Shown here in pieces: positions 33,275-42,037 of a stretch of DNA of 64,000 nt (positions are counted from its first letter, which is position 1; each line of letters starts with the position of its first letter). Below the pieces are notes generated by a model, which saw only the letters and a list, made by a program, of their open reading frames with translations, searched no databases and was not told where the DNA came from. Origin of the DNA: Coriobacterium glomerans PW2 (lineage in GTDB: Bacteria > Actinomycetota > Coriobacteriia > Coriobacteriales > Coriobacteriaceae); assembly GCF_000195315.1 (NCBI RefSeq), contig NC_015389.1:248001-312000 (forward strand), written 5' to 3'. The position numbers and the translations under genes are program-made.

Positions 33275-34204
33275 ATGATTTACACGGTGACGCTGAATCC
33301 GGCGCTGGACAAGACCGTTCTCATCGAGTCCTTCACGATCGATGCTGTGAATCGGGTGGTCGGGTGCCGGATCGATCCGGGTGGCAAGGGCATCAACGTA
33401 TCGAAGGCGATCGCGAAGCTCGGCGGCGCAAGCTTGGCGTTCGCGCTGCTGGGGGGCGCGACAGGCGAAACCATCCGGTGTGCCTTGGATGAGCTGGCGA
33501 TCCCATGCCGCAGTTTCGATGCCGGCGGTGAGACCAGAACGAACCTCAAGGTCGCCGATCCCCGGTTGCATACGCACACCGACATCAACGAGGCTGGACC
33601 GCACGTGAGCGAGGTCGTGCTCAACGACATGCTCGACAGCCTCGTCGCCGATCTGCGCGCGGAGGATATCGTCGTGCTCTCCGGGAGCCTGCCTGAAGGG
33701 GTTGCTCCAGACACCTATGCCCTATGGACCCGAGCCTGCGCCGCCCACGGAGCGCGCGTGTTTCTCGATGCCGCGGGAGACGCCCTCAGATATGGTTTGC
33801 ACGCGAAGCCGTATCTCGTGAAGCCCAACGGTGCAGAGCTCGAGCAGCTTGTGGGCCGAACGCTCTGCTCGACTGCCGAGATCGTCGATGCCGGGCGCTC
33901 GCTCATCGTCGACGGGGTGCGCTGCGTCGCGGTCTCGCTGGGAAGCGAGGGCGCCGTGTTCCTCACGAGTGATACCGCGTTGCTCGCCAGCGCCCCCGAG
34001 GTTCGCGTCAGCTCGACCGTCGGTGCGGGTGACTCGGTCGTGGCGGCGCTGTGCCACGCCTTGGACTGCGATCTGCCATGGCGCGAGGCGATCGCGCTCA
34101 GCATGGCGACGGGGGCAGCCAATGTGATGAGCGAGGGCACCCAAGCGGCGGAGCGCGCGCTCATCGACAGCCTTGTCCCCGAAGTCCGCATCGAGCAGCT
34201 CTGA
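33275..34204 (+). CDS. PfkB-family sugar-phosphate kinase (1-phosphofructokinase/tagatose-6-phosphate kinase type)
   Basis: The 309-aa kinase resembles FruK and LacC. It begins MIYTVTLNPALDKTVLI and has the PfkB signature 1 region GGKGINVSKAIAKLGG. Signature 2 surrounds the catalytic Asp in STVGAGDSVVAALCHAL. LVKPNGAELEQLVGR is also characteristic. It would phosphorylate the ketose phosphate made by the neighbouring dehydrogenase to a bisphosphate for aldolase cleavage. The exact sugar is uncertain. ATG 33275 follows AGAAGGGTTTGCAT. It is the first gene of the kinase-dehydrogenase-regulator cluster. Confidence 0.9.
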   Translation: MIYTVTLNPALDKTVLIESFTIDAVNRVVGCRIDPGGKGINVSKAIAKLGGASLAFALLGGATGETIRCALDELAIPCRSFDAGGETRTNLKVADPRLHTHTDINEAGPHVSEVVLNDMLDSLVADLRAEDIVVLSGSLPEGVAPDTYALWTRACAAHGARVFLDAAGDALRYGLHAKPYLVKPNGAELEQLVGRTLCSTAEIVDAGRSLIVDGVRCVAVSLGSEGAVFLTSDTALLASAPEVRVSSTVGAGDSVVAALCHALDCDLPWREAIALSMATGAANVMSEGTQAAERALIDSLVPEVRIEQL

Positions 34205-34309
34205 GTTTCTGCGTGCGCTCCGGCTGGGCATGCCAGCTGAGAACCCGTCGGTCTCGATCGCGCTCGCAGCGCGGACACAGGAGATATCACACAATCGAAG
34301 GGAAGCAAC

Positions 34310-35569
34310 ATGTTGGCAAAAGCGGTACGCATCCATGGCGCGGGAGATCTCAGACTCGACGAGTTCGAGCTTCCCGAGATCCGCGCAGACGAAATTCTGG
34401 TCAAGGTTGTCTCGGACAGCATCTGCATGTCGACATATAAATGTGCGAAACTCGGCGTCGAGCACAAGCGCGTGCATAAAAACATCGCCTCACATCCCGC
34501 CATCATGGGGCATGAGCTCGCCGGCGATATCGTGCGGGTCGGCTCCGAGCACGCCGCGCGCTTTCGCCCGGGGATGAAGTTCACGATCCAACCCGCGCTC
34601 AACTATCGGAACACGATGTGGTCTCCGGGCTACTCCTACGAGTTCTGCGGCGGCGATGCCACCTACTGCATCATCCCGGCCGAGGTCATGGAATGCGGTT
34701 GCATGCTCGAGTACACCGGTCGCGCGTACTTCGAGGCGTCCCTGGCAGAGCCCATGAGCTGCAATATCGGGGCATTTCACGCCGCCTATCATACGCACAT
34801 GGGGGTCTACGCCCACGATATGGGCATCCGCGAGGGGGGAAGTCTGGCGATCCTCGCAGGTGCGGGCCCCATGGGGCTCGGCGCGCTCACCTACGCGCTG
34901 CACAGCGACAGGCGGCCCTCTATGATCGTGGTGGCCGATATCGATCGGGAGCGACTGGACCGGGCGGCGTCGCTGTTCCCGCCCGATGAGATCGCGCGCG
35001 CGGAGGGAATCGAGCTGCATATCGTGAACACCGAAGATATGGCGGATCCAGCGCGCGCGCTGCGTGGTCTGACAGGTGACAGAGGCTACGATGACGTCTT
35101 ATGCTACGCGCCGGTGGCTGCTGTCGCCACGCTGTCCTCCGAGATCCTGGGTCGCGACGGGTGCCTCAACTTTTTCGCCGGCCCGACCGACCGATGCTTC
35201 TCCGCACCCGTGAACCTCTACGACGTGCATTACAACTCGACGCATGTCATGGGCACCACCGGCGGCAACACCGATGACATGATCGAATCGCTCGCGTTGA
35301 CCGCTGCCGGCAGGATCGATCCGGCTGTGATGGTCACCCACATCGGTGGCCTCGACGCTGCCGCCGATGCCACGCTGCGGCTTCCGGAGATCCCAGGCGG
35401 AAAGAAGCTCATCTACACCCACATCGAGATGCCGCTCACAGCCCTCGATGAACTTCGAGAGCATGCCGCACACGATGAGCGCTTCTCTGCACTTGCCGAT
35501 ATCGTTGAGGGCAACCGGGGCCTTTGGTGCGCAAAAGCCGAGGACTATCTGCTCGCGAACTGGGCATGA
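34310..35569 (+). CDS. Zinc-type sugar-phosphate dehydrogenase, L-sorbose-1-phosphate reductase-like
   Basis: This 419-aa medium-chain dehydrogenase most resembles SorE, which interconverts L-sorbose-1-phosphate and glucitol-6-phosphate. Features are ICMSTYKCAKLG (modified catalytic-zinc region), HPAIMGHELAGDIV, SLAEPMSCNIGAFHAAYHT, the nucleotide fold LAILAGAGPMGLGAL and MGTTGGNTDDM. With a mannitol-type PTS and a ketose-phosphate kinase around it, it probably oxidises a hexitol phosphate (or reduces a ketose phosphate). Direction and substrate are inferred. A GAAGGGAAGCAAC site precedes the ATG. Confidence 0.85.
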   Translation: MLAKAVRIHGAGDLRLDEFELPEIRADEILVKVVSDSICMSTYKCAKLGVEHKRVHKNIASHPAIMGHELAGDIVRVGSEHAARFRPGMKFTIQPALNYRNTMWSPGYSYEFCGGDATYCIIPAEVMECGCMLEYTGRAYFEASLAEPMSCNIGAFHAAYHTHMGVYAHDMGIREGGSLAILAGAGPMGLGALTYALHSDRRPSMIVVADIDRERLDRAASLFPPDEIARAEGIELHIVNTEDMADPARALRGLTGDRGYDDVLCYAPVAAVATLSSEILGRDGCLNFFAGPTDRCFSAPVNLYDVHYNSTHVMGTTGGNTDDMIESLALTAAGRIDPAVMVTHIGGLDAAADATLRLPEIPGGKKLIYTHIEMPLTALDELREHAAHDERFSALADIVEGNRGLWCAKAEDYLLANWA

Positions 35570-35695
35570 GCAGCGAGATGCGGCCGCCGGCGCGCATCGG
35601 CAACCTGATCTACAATGTGAGGTGCTCAGATTCGACGACGCTCGGGTCCGGAGGGCTCGACGGGCGCGTTGAAGTTTTCTTATCAGGAGATGCTC

Positions 35696-36463
35696 ATGGC
35701 CATGACCTCGGTCGATGAAAGACGCGAGAAGATCGTGCATCTGGTGAACACAGCGGGCAGCGTGTCGTTCGGACAGATCAAGACCGCCTTTCCCGAGGTG
35801 TCGGACATGACGCTCAGGACGGATCTCAAGGCCCTCGACGAATGCCGGCGCATCGTGCGCATCCACGGCGGCGCTCGCTCGGTCGAGTTCGTCATCGGCA
35901 CCGACGATATGCTCGACAGTCGCTCGCTGCGAAACGTCGCTGCAAAAGAGACCATCGCCGAGAAGGCTGCGGCGCTCGTGCGATCGGACAGCACGATCTT
36001 TCTCGATTCGGGAAGCACGACCACGATGGTCGCGCGCGACCTTGACGATCAGCGGATGCTCGTGTTCACCGCGAGTCTGACCTGTGCCATGGAGTTGGCG
36101 AGGCTGTCGCTGGCGCGCTCGATCATCGTCGGCGGCGCGCTCAACCGCTTCAGCTTCTCACTCAACGGAGGGCGAACCCTGGAGGACGTGCGCGGACTCA
36201 ACTTCGACCAGTTCTTCTTGGGGATCACGAGCTATCAGGATGATTTTGGCTTCTCGTGCGGATCAGATGAGGAGACGGCTGTCAAGCGCGCCTGCATCGA
36301 GCGGGCGGAGCAGACCGTGGCGCTCATGGATTCGAGCAAGATCGGACGGCGCAGCACGTTTCAGATCTGCGATCTCGACGACGTTGACATCATCGTGTCC
36401 GACGGGTGCCTGCCTGAGAGCTTCTTGCACGATTGCGCACGTGCCGGTGTCCGCGTGGTGTAG
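35696..36463 (+). CDS. DeoR-family regulator of the hexitol locus
   Basis: This 255-aa DeoR repressor has an N-terminal HTH (REKIVHLVNTAGSVSFGQIKTAF, then SDMTLRTDLKALDECRRIVRIHGGA). The sensor domain starts around residue 95 (DSTIFLDSGSTTTMVARDL; VFTASLTCAMELARL; FFLGITSYQDDFGFSCGSDEE). The start is placed at ATG 35696 because AGGAGA lies five bases upstream. It probably binds the three TTTTGTTTCAAC copies at 33023-33210. That is inferred from gene order. Confidence 0.88.
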   Translation: MAMTSVDERREKIVHLVNTAGSVSFGQIKTAFPEVSDMTLRTDLKALDECRRIVRIHGGARSVEFVIGTDDMLDSRSLRNVAAKETIAEKAAALVRSDSTIFLDSGSTTTMVARDLDDQRMLVFTASLTCAMELARLSLARSIIVGGALNRFSFSLNGGRTLEDVRGLNFDQFFLGITSYQDDFGFSCGSDEETAVKRACIERAEQTVALMDSSKIGRRSTFQICDLDDVDIIVSDGCLPESFLHDCARAGVRVV

Positions 36464-36476
36464 AGGCCGGTCTCAG

Positions 36477-36656
36477 CTAACCGAATAGATGCCAGCCATC
36501 GTCCTCGTCAGCCTTCCGCTCACCTCGGTCCACGTAGATCTTGCCGGTGCGCTTCTCAAGGATGTAGGCGAGCACCAAGAAGAACACGATGCCACCGAAG
36601 AAGAGCACGGCAAAGCCCGCGTGGGTATTGAACAGATAATCAAAAAGCGACGACAT
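36477..36656 (-). CDS. Small single-helix membrane protein
   Basis: The 59-aa protein has one membrane helix (GFAVLFFGGIVFFLVLAYIL, residues 14-33) and a charged cytoplasmic tail (EKRTGKIYVDRGERKADEDDGWHLFG region). I know no function. It is divergent from serS, with a 113-bp gap, and convergent with the DeoR gene. A GGGAAG lies very close to the ATG, a weak ribosome site. The composition and clean stop support a real gene. Confidence 0.7.
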   Translation of the reverse strand: MSSLFDYLFNTHAGFAVLFFGGIVFFLVLAYILEKRTGKIYVDRGERKADEDDGWHLFG

Positions 36657-36769
36657 CTTCCCAACTTGTCTTCTCGAGACGGGTTTAATTGCTATAAGTA
36701 TATACTTGGCTGGGTACAAGACACCCGCCGCATTTGAATTGCACAGGTTCGCATACGTCTGGAGGAGCC

Positions 36770-38071
36770 ATGCTCGATATGAAGTTTGTCCGGGAGATGC
36801 CCGATGAGATCGATGCCGCCATGGCGGCCCGACAGACCTCATGGGACCGGGCGCGGTTCTTCGAGCTTGACGGACGTCGGCGAGCGCTCATCTGCCGGGT
36901 CGAGGAGCTTCAGGCGACGCGCAACGCCGAGTCGAAGAAGATCGGCGCCCTCATGCGACAGGGTCAGCGCGAGCAGGCCGAAGCCGCCAAGGATGCCGTT
37001 CGCGCGATCGGAGACGAGGCCGCCGTCCTCAATGATGAGCTCGGAGCGATCGATGACGAGCTCGAGCGCTTCATGGCTCGGTTGCCCAACATTCCAGCTG
37101 CGACAACGCCGGTGGGATCCGACGAGTCGGACAACGTCGAATGCAGGCGCTGGAGCACGCCGCCCGCATTCGCATTCGATCCGAGGCCGCATTGGGAGCT
37201 CGGTGTCGATCTCGGTATCTTGGATTTCGATCGCGGCTCGAAGCTTTCCGGCGCGCGTTTCACGGTGCTCGCCGGTGCCGGCGCCGCCCTCGATCGGGCG
37301 CTGCAGAGTTTCTTCTTGAATACCCATATCGCCCACGGCTTCACCGAGTTCATCCCGCCGGTCATCGTCAACCGAGAGATCATGTACGGCACCGGTCAGC
37401 TGCCCAAGTTCGAGGAGGACGCCTACCATGTGGGCGACGACCAGTTCCTGATCCCGACCGCCGAGGTCGCGCTCACCAACCTGCATGCCGGCGAGGTGCT
37501 TGACGGCGCCAGCCTGCCGCTGCGCTACACCGCCGGCACGCCCTGCTTTCGCGAGGAGGCGGGCAGCGCGGGCCGCGACACGCGCGGCATCATCCGACAG
37601 CACGAGTTCACCAAGGTCGAGATGGTGAAGTTCGCGCGGCCCGAGGAGTCAGACGACGAGCTGGAGTCCATGACCGCCGAGGCCGAGCTGCTCCTGCAGC
37701 AGCTTGAGCTGCCGTATCGCGTGATCAGCCTGTGCACGGGAGATCTGGGCTTCTCGGCGCGGCAGACCTATGACATCGAAGTGTGGCTGCCGAGCTACAA
37801 CGCGTACAAGGAGATCAGCTCCTGCTCGAACTGCGGTGACTTCCAGGCGCGACGCGCCTCGATCCGCTATCGCGATCCCGAGCGCTTCAAGGGCACGCGC
37901 TTCGTGCACACGCTCAACGGCTCCGGGCTGCCCACCGGGCGCACCATGGCCGCGATCATGGAGAACTATCAGAACGAGGACGGATCGATCACCGTGCCCG
38001 AGGTCCTGCGCCCCTACATGGGCGGACTCGAGCGCATCGAGCAGCCGGCTGCCGGGGGTGCCGGCGCCTGA
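36770..38071 (+). CDS. serS: Seryl-tRNA synthetase
   Basis: SerRS is a class II synthetase charging tRNA-Ser. The 433-aa protein begins MLDMKFVREMPDEIDAAM and has the N-terminal coiled-coil arm (about 30-105). Class II motifs follow: motif 2 in TPCFREEAGSAGRDTRGIIRQHEFTKVEMV, quoted here from about residues 257-285, and motif 3 in NGSGLPTGRTMAAIMENYQ. SSCSNCGDFQARRASIRYR is diagnostic. GGAGGAGCC precedes ATG 36770. No T-box leader is seen in the short 5' gap. Confidence 0.97.
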   Translation: MLDMKFVREMPDEIDAAMAARQTSWDRARFFELDGRRRALICRVEELQATRNAESKKIGALMRQGQREQAEAAKDAVRAIGDEAAVLNDELGAIDDELERFMARLPNIPAATTPVGSDESDNVECRRWSTPPAFAFDPRPHWELGVDLGILDFDRGSKLSGARFTVLAGAGAALDRALQSFFLNTHIAHGFTEFIPPVIVNREIMYGTGQLPKFEEDAYHVGDDQFLIPTAEVALTNLHAGEVLDGASLPLRYTAGTPCFREEAGSAGRDTRGIIRQHEFTKVEMVKFARPEESDDELESMTAEAELLLQQLELPYRVISLCTGDLGFSARQTYDIEVWLPSYNAYKEISSCSNCGDFQARRASIRYRDPERFKGTRFVHTLNGSGLPTGRTMAAIMENYQNEDGSITVPEVLRPYMGGLERIEQPAAGGAGA

Positions 38072-38317
38072 GCGAACCAGCGTCCCGGGTGCCCTCTCAC
38101 AACGCGCGGCGCGTGCGCCTTCTACGACGACCGGTTTCTGGTCAAACCGACGCAGAGCGCGATGCGGCTGCTGCCCCATGCCGCATATCAGATGTCCTAT
38201 GAGGGGGGGGGCAAACCCATGCTGGTGCTGGAGACGGAAGACAGATGCCGCGTAGCCGAGTTGGTTGCCGCCATGGAGCCGGAGATTCCGCTGCCGAAGC
38301 GTCGGAAACCCCGCTAG
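38072..38317 (+). pseudogene. 5'-truncated TfoX N-terminal domain gene remnant
   Basis: A frame ending with TAG at 38315-38317 encodes AFYDDRFLVKPTQSAMRLLP, then AYQMSYEGGGKPMLVLE, then PEIPLPKRRKPR. This is the second half of a TfoX_N (COG3070-type) domain. The same frame runs back to the serS stop at 38069-38071 without any start codon, so the first half is lost. A run of nine G's sits inside it (about 38203-38211). The remnant is too divergent at its left edge to locate the deletion exactly. Confidence 0.75.
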
Positions 38318-38364
38318 GGACAGGTGCCGCCAAGCGCTCCTCCCGCACCGGTCGTGCGGTGCGA

Positions 38365-38955
38365 TCAGATTTTGGCAACAGGGGAGGGCTCGTCGGAAGA
38401 GGCGGCCTCGTCCGCTTCGCGGCCTGCGACGACGTCTTGGTCCGAGACCGAATCCGCTTCCGCGCCCGTCGACGCATCGCAGCTCACAGGGTCATCCGCT
38501 GGTGCCGCTTCAGAGGAAGAAGGCGTCTCCTCGTCCTCTTGGCATGCGGCGAAACCAGCTTCGACAACTTGCTCCTCGCGGTCCGATGAATCAGGTGCTG
38601 CTGAGATCACCGTCTGCGAGGCGCGCTCGGGGTTTGCCGGCGAGGAGGTCTTGTGGACGCTGTGGAATATCAGCCAGCCCAGCGAGAAGACGATGATCGC
38701 GTCGACGCCGTAACCGGCGCAGTGAGACATGTAGGTCGTCACGATGTTGAATTCGTTGCCAGATACGGAAAGCTGACCCTGCGCCACCAGCTGATTGATC
38801 TGCTCGTAGCATTCAAGGGCCGCCCAGAGGGTATAGAATGCGAGCAGAGCCGCGATGACGTACAGCACGATTCTTGCGATATTCGCCTGCATGGCCGTTG
38901 CATCCGTGCGATTCGGCCCGCCCGAAGGGTAAGTCGGTTTTCGGGTCATGTGCAT
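38365..38955 (-). CDS. Two-helix membrane protein with acidic tail
   Basis: I do not recognise the family. The 196-aa protein has two membrane helices (ANIARIVLYVIAALLAFYTLW and GVDAIIVFSLGWLIFHSV) separated by an external loop of about 40 aa with two Cys residues. It ends in a long acidic Ser/Ala/Glu/Asp tail (about 90 aa) that is probably cytoplasmic and disordered. The start is ATG 38955 after CTTGGAGGCAGC. Confidence 0.75.
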   Translation of the reverse strand: MHMTRKPTYPSGGPNRTDATAMQANIARIVLYVIAALLAFYTLWAALECYEQINQLVAQGQLSVSGNEFNIVTTYMSHCAGYGVDAIIVFSLGWLIFHSVHKTSSPANPERASQTVISAAPDSSDREEQVVEAGFAACQEDEETPSSSEAAPADDPVSCDASTGAEADSVSDQDVVAGREADEAASSDEPSPVAKI

Positions 38956-39350
38956 GCTGCCTCCAAGATATATATCCGATGAGAACCGGTGCGCGATGAT
39001 GCGCATTTCAATACTAGCGCTTCTCGGTTCGCCTCAGGTCTTGAAGAGATGTATTTGGAACCGGCTATGGGGCGCCGCCCCGCATCTCGATGAGCTATCG
39101 TGACGGCGTTGGCAACGAAGCATCGCGCTATGGAATCGTCTGGTAGATTTTTTCGAGTTCTGAGGTCATCTCGCTTTCCGGTGTGCTCTGGGGGCTACGA
39201 TAGAAACACTGTGCCTAACGGTCTTCGCAAAACCGGTGCTTCTGGTGCAGTGGATTCGGTGATGCTTCAAGCTGGGTCGCGCATGCGATCCTGCACGTTC
39301 GATCGGGCACGGCGATTGATGAACCTCCGGGTCATCGGAAGGATCGAGAG
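38956..39350. other. 395-bp intergenic region
   Basis: I see no gene. The left part contains an AT-rich patch (38965-38975) fit for the promoter of the minus-strand membrane protein. The right part ends in GGAAGGATCGAGAG, the ribosome site of the MFS gene. Confidence 0.5.
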
Positions 39351-40589
39351 ATGATGACACCACGCGACACTCGTGATGATGGGAATCTGACCGCGACCGA
39401 CTCTTGGACGAAGGTGCGCATCGCGCTGCTCGTGGCGCTCGCATTCGTGCTCGGATCCTCGGAGTTCGTCGTGATCGGCATCGAACCTCAGATCGCAACC
39501 GCGTTCTCCGTCACCCTCGATCGCGCCGGCGAACTCGTGAGCGTCTTCGCGCTCGCCTATGCGATCTGCACGCCGGTGCTGGCGCTCACGACCGGGAGGT
39601 TTCGCCGCTTCCCCCTGCTTGTCTCATATACCGTGATCTTCTGCGCGGCGAATCTGGTCGCTTGGTTCGCACCGACCTTCACGATCCTGATGATCGCGCG
39701 CATCGCGCTCGGTGCGGTCTCCGGGGCCCTGCTCGCACAGAGCGTGACGTATATCCCCGAGCTTGTGAGCGTCAAGCGCGTATCGCCGACGGTCGCTATC
39801 GTCTACGCCGCGTTCGCTGTGGCGATGATCGCGGCGACGGCGGGGGGCAAGCTGATCGGGGATGCCCTTGGATGGCATATGACGATGGCGGCTGCCTTCT
39901 GGATGGCGGTGATCGTGTGCGCTGCGGTCGTGTGCGCTCTTCCCCGTGCAGGGGCGACGGATGAGCCTGCCACGGTGAGCGACCAACTCTGTCTGCTGCG
40001 CGACCCGCGTGCGCTGTCGTGTGTGGCCATCTTCGTCTTCGGCATCGGATCGGTCTACGTTCTCTATGCCTATGTGACACCCTATCTTGAGGACGTGCTC
40101 GGAATGTCCTCTTTAGCCACCAGCACGGCTCTCATGGGATATGGCCTCGTCTGCATCGCTTCGAATCTGCTGTCGGGCTGGATCGATGCGCGCTTCGGCA
40201 TGCGGGCGCTCGTGCCGTCGTTTCTCATCCAGGCGGCTCTGCTCTTCGCGCTGTATGCGGTCGGAGGCCTCACGGCTCCCGCGCTCGCCATCATCATGGC
40301 GATCGGTCTTTCGATGTATGCCGTGTCCGTGCCGTGCGTCTCGATGTTCATGAGCATCGCGCGGACCGACTACCCCCGTGCACTCACGCTGTCCGCATCA
40401 CTCGAGCCCACGTCGTTCAACATCGGCATCGCATTCGGCACAGCGGTAGGAGGTGCCGTCGTCGCAGGTCCGGGCATGCGCTTCATCGGTATCGTCGGAT
40501 CCGGGTTCTCTCTGATCGCCTGCGCGCTTGTGATATGGACGATACGACTTGCGCATCGCCATCGGACGCAGGTATCGGTCCAGCGCTGA
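39351..40589 (+). CDS. MFS transporter, DHA1 (AraJ-like) family
   Basis: This 12-helix proton-coupled exporter is 412 aa long. The N-terminal FVLGSSEFVVIGIEPQIATAF in TM1 and LVSVFALAYAICTPVLALTTGRFRRFPLL (TM2 and the TM2-3 loop), together with IARIALGAVSGAL, are typical of the DHA1/sugar-efflux group. The C-terminal half starts with ALSCVAIFVFGIGSVYVLYAYVTPYL. The substrate is unknown. It stands alone, with no adjacent regulator. Confidence 0.88.
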   Translation: MMTPRDTRDDGNLTATDSWTKVRIALLVALAFVLGSSEFVVIGIEPQIATAFSVTLDRAGELVSVFALAYAICTPVLALTTGRFRRFPLLVSYTVIFCAANLVAWFAPTFTILMIARIALGAVSGALLAQSVTYIPELVSVKRVSPTVAIVYAAFAVAMIAATAGGKLIGDALGWHMTMAAAFWMAVIVCAAVVCALPRAGATDEPATVSDQLCLLRDPRALSCVAIFVFGIGSVYVLYAYVTPYLEDVLGMSSLATSTALMGYGLVCIASNLLSGWIDARFGMRALVPSFLIQAALLFALYAVGGLTAPALAIIMAIGLSMYAVSVPCVSMFMSIARTDYPRALTLSASLEPTSFNIGIAFGTAVGGAVVAGPGMRFIGIVGSGFSLIACALVIWTIRLAHRHRTQVSVQR

Positions 40590-40821
40590 GAATCGATCGA
40601 AGGGACCGCTGCGGTTGATAGCCGACTGCTGCGCGTCATGCTCGCGTGAGTCTACTGCTTGTGGCGCTTGAGCGAACGATACGGATGCAACATGTATCAT
40701 CTCCAGCAGATGAGCCCGCAGATTCGAGATCAGAACCATGAATGGCGAGACAACGGGTATAGAACACAGGGCACATCGGCCTCGTTCGGCTGGTTGGCAC
40801 AGACAACGTTAGGAGGTTGGT

Positions 40822-41694
40822 ATGGCTCGATCGGAACAATCTCGGTATGACGCGGCTCCCGGGCGCAATCGTTCATCCGCTGGTGTGGCGGACCCACCGG
40901 ATCAGGGAAGAGGGGCTGCGATGCGCACGCAATCCACGTGGCACGGCACCGTCGTCGCGCTCATAGCGTTGATCGCGATGATCGCCGCGACAGCGTTCAT
41001 CGAATTCACTCATCTCGGGAACACAACGGTGGCAGGCGTCTCAGACGAGGTGTTCACCTGGTTTGCCCCTGCTGGCTATGTATTCATGATATGGATCGTC
41101 ATCTATGTCGCGCTCGCGATCTGGTGCGTGAACCTCTCTCGGACCTCTACAGGCGATGAGCGTTTCGCGGGGATGCCCCTTGGACGCGATGTGGTGCTGT
41201 TCGTCGTCTCGTGCGTGCTCAACATCGCATGGCTGGTGCTATGGCATCTGCACAACATGGTTGGCAGCGTAATCGTCATCGTGGTGCTGCTCGCTGTGGT
41301 GGCGGCGCTCTATATCGCGGCGAAGCGTCCCGAAGCAGGGTTGGCCGAGTGGATGCCGCTGTCCATCTATGCAGCCTGGTTGCTCGTAGCCTTCGTGGCG
41401 AACGCCGCGCGAGCAATCACCGGCGCGTCTTCGAGCGCATCGCGCATCGTGCCGGTGATCTCGACGATCCTGCTGCTGCTCGCGTTGCTCGCGATCAGCT
41501 ATGCCGTCCGCGCTCGGAAGGATGACGTGGTGTTCCCGTTGCCGATCATCTGGGCGGGAATCGGCATCGGGGTGCGGCTGATGGGCGTCTCCACGCTGAC
41601 CGGCGTGCTCGTCATAGCTTTGACCGCGCTCGGGGGCGCGGCGATCTACATACCATGGAATCGGGTGTCGATCTCCGGGCGCTCCGGACGCTGA
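40822..41694 (+). CDS. TspO/MBR-related tryptophan-rich membrane protein
   Basis: The 290-aa protein has about eight helices. The FAPAGYVFMIWIVIYVALAIW segment resembles the PP.W.F...W..LY signature of TspO/MBR tryptophan-rich sensory proteins, and SCVLNIAWLVLWHLHN resembles the later LNxxWSxxFF helix. Classical TspO has five helices and about 160 aa, so this belongs to the long variant. Ligand and role are unknown. ATG 40822 follows TTAGGAGGTTGGT. The first 35 residues are hydrophilic and poorly conserved in character; an internal ATG (40921) is possible. Confidence 0.72.
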   Translation: MARSEQSRYDAAPGRNRSSAGVADPPDQGRGAAMRTQSTWHGTVVALIALIAMIAATAFIEFTHLGNTTVAGVSDEVFTWFAPAGYVFMIWIVIYVALAIWCVNLSRTSTGDERFAGMPLGRDVVLFVVSCVLNIAWLVLWHLHNMVGSVIVIVVLLAVVAALYIAAKRPEAGLAEWMPLSIYAAWLLVAFVANAARAITGASSSASRIVPVISTILLLLALLAISYAVRARKDDVVFPLPIIWAGIGIGVRLMGVSTLTGVLVIALTALGGAAIYIPWNRVSISGRSGR

Positions 41695-41726
41695 AGATGA
41701 AATCGCAGACTCCTTGGCGAACAGAC

Positions 41727-41762
41727 AGACCCCGGCGTCCGAAGCGTCGGGGTCTCTCGTTT
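41727..41762 (+). terminator. Terminator after the TspO-like gene
   Basis: AGACCCCGGCG and CGTCGGGGTCT form an 11-bp stem with one mismatch and a 7-base loop, followed by CTCGTTT. The rest of the 343-bp gap up to 42038 shows no gene. Confidence 0.78.
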
Positions 41763-42037
41763 GAGATGGGCGGTGCTCCGCTCGCCCCTCTGTCTCGGTT
41801 CCGCGAAGCACCGCTTCGCATAATGCGCGCGTCTATCCGCTTTTGCTCAGCTGATTCAAGAACTCGTAACCTTGCGATGACCTTGCATTCATATACAGCT
41901 CGATGATAATGGAAGACAACGGAAACGGGGCGCTGAAGATGGAGCTGATGTGGAATCCCGCGTATAGTCAGCCGATCTCGGCACCGTGCAGCCGAACCCG
42001 GTCTGCTGCGCTCGGATTCGATCCCGAAGGGGTTGCT

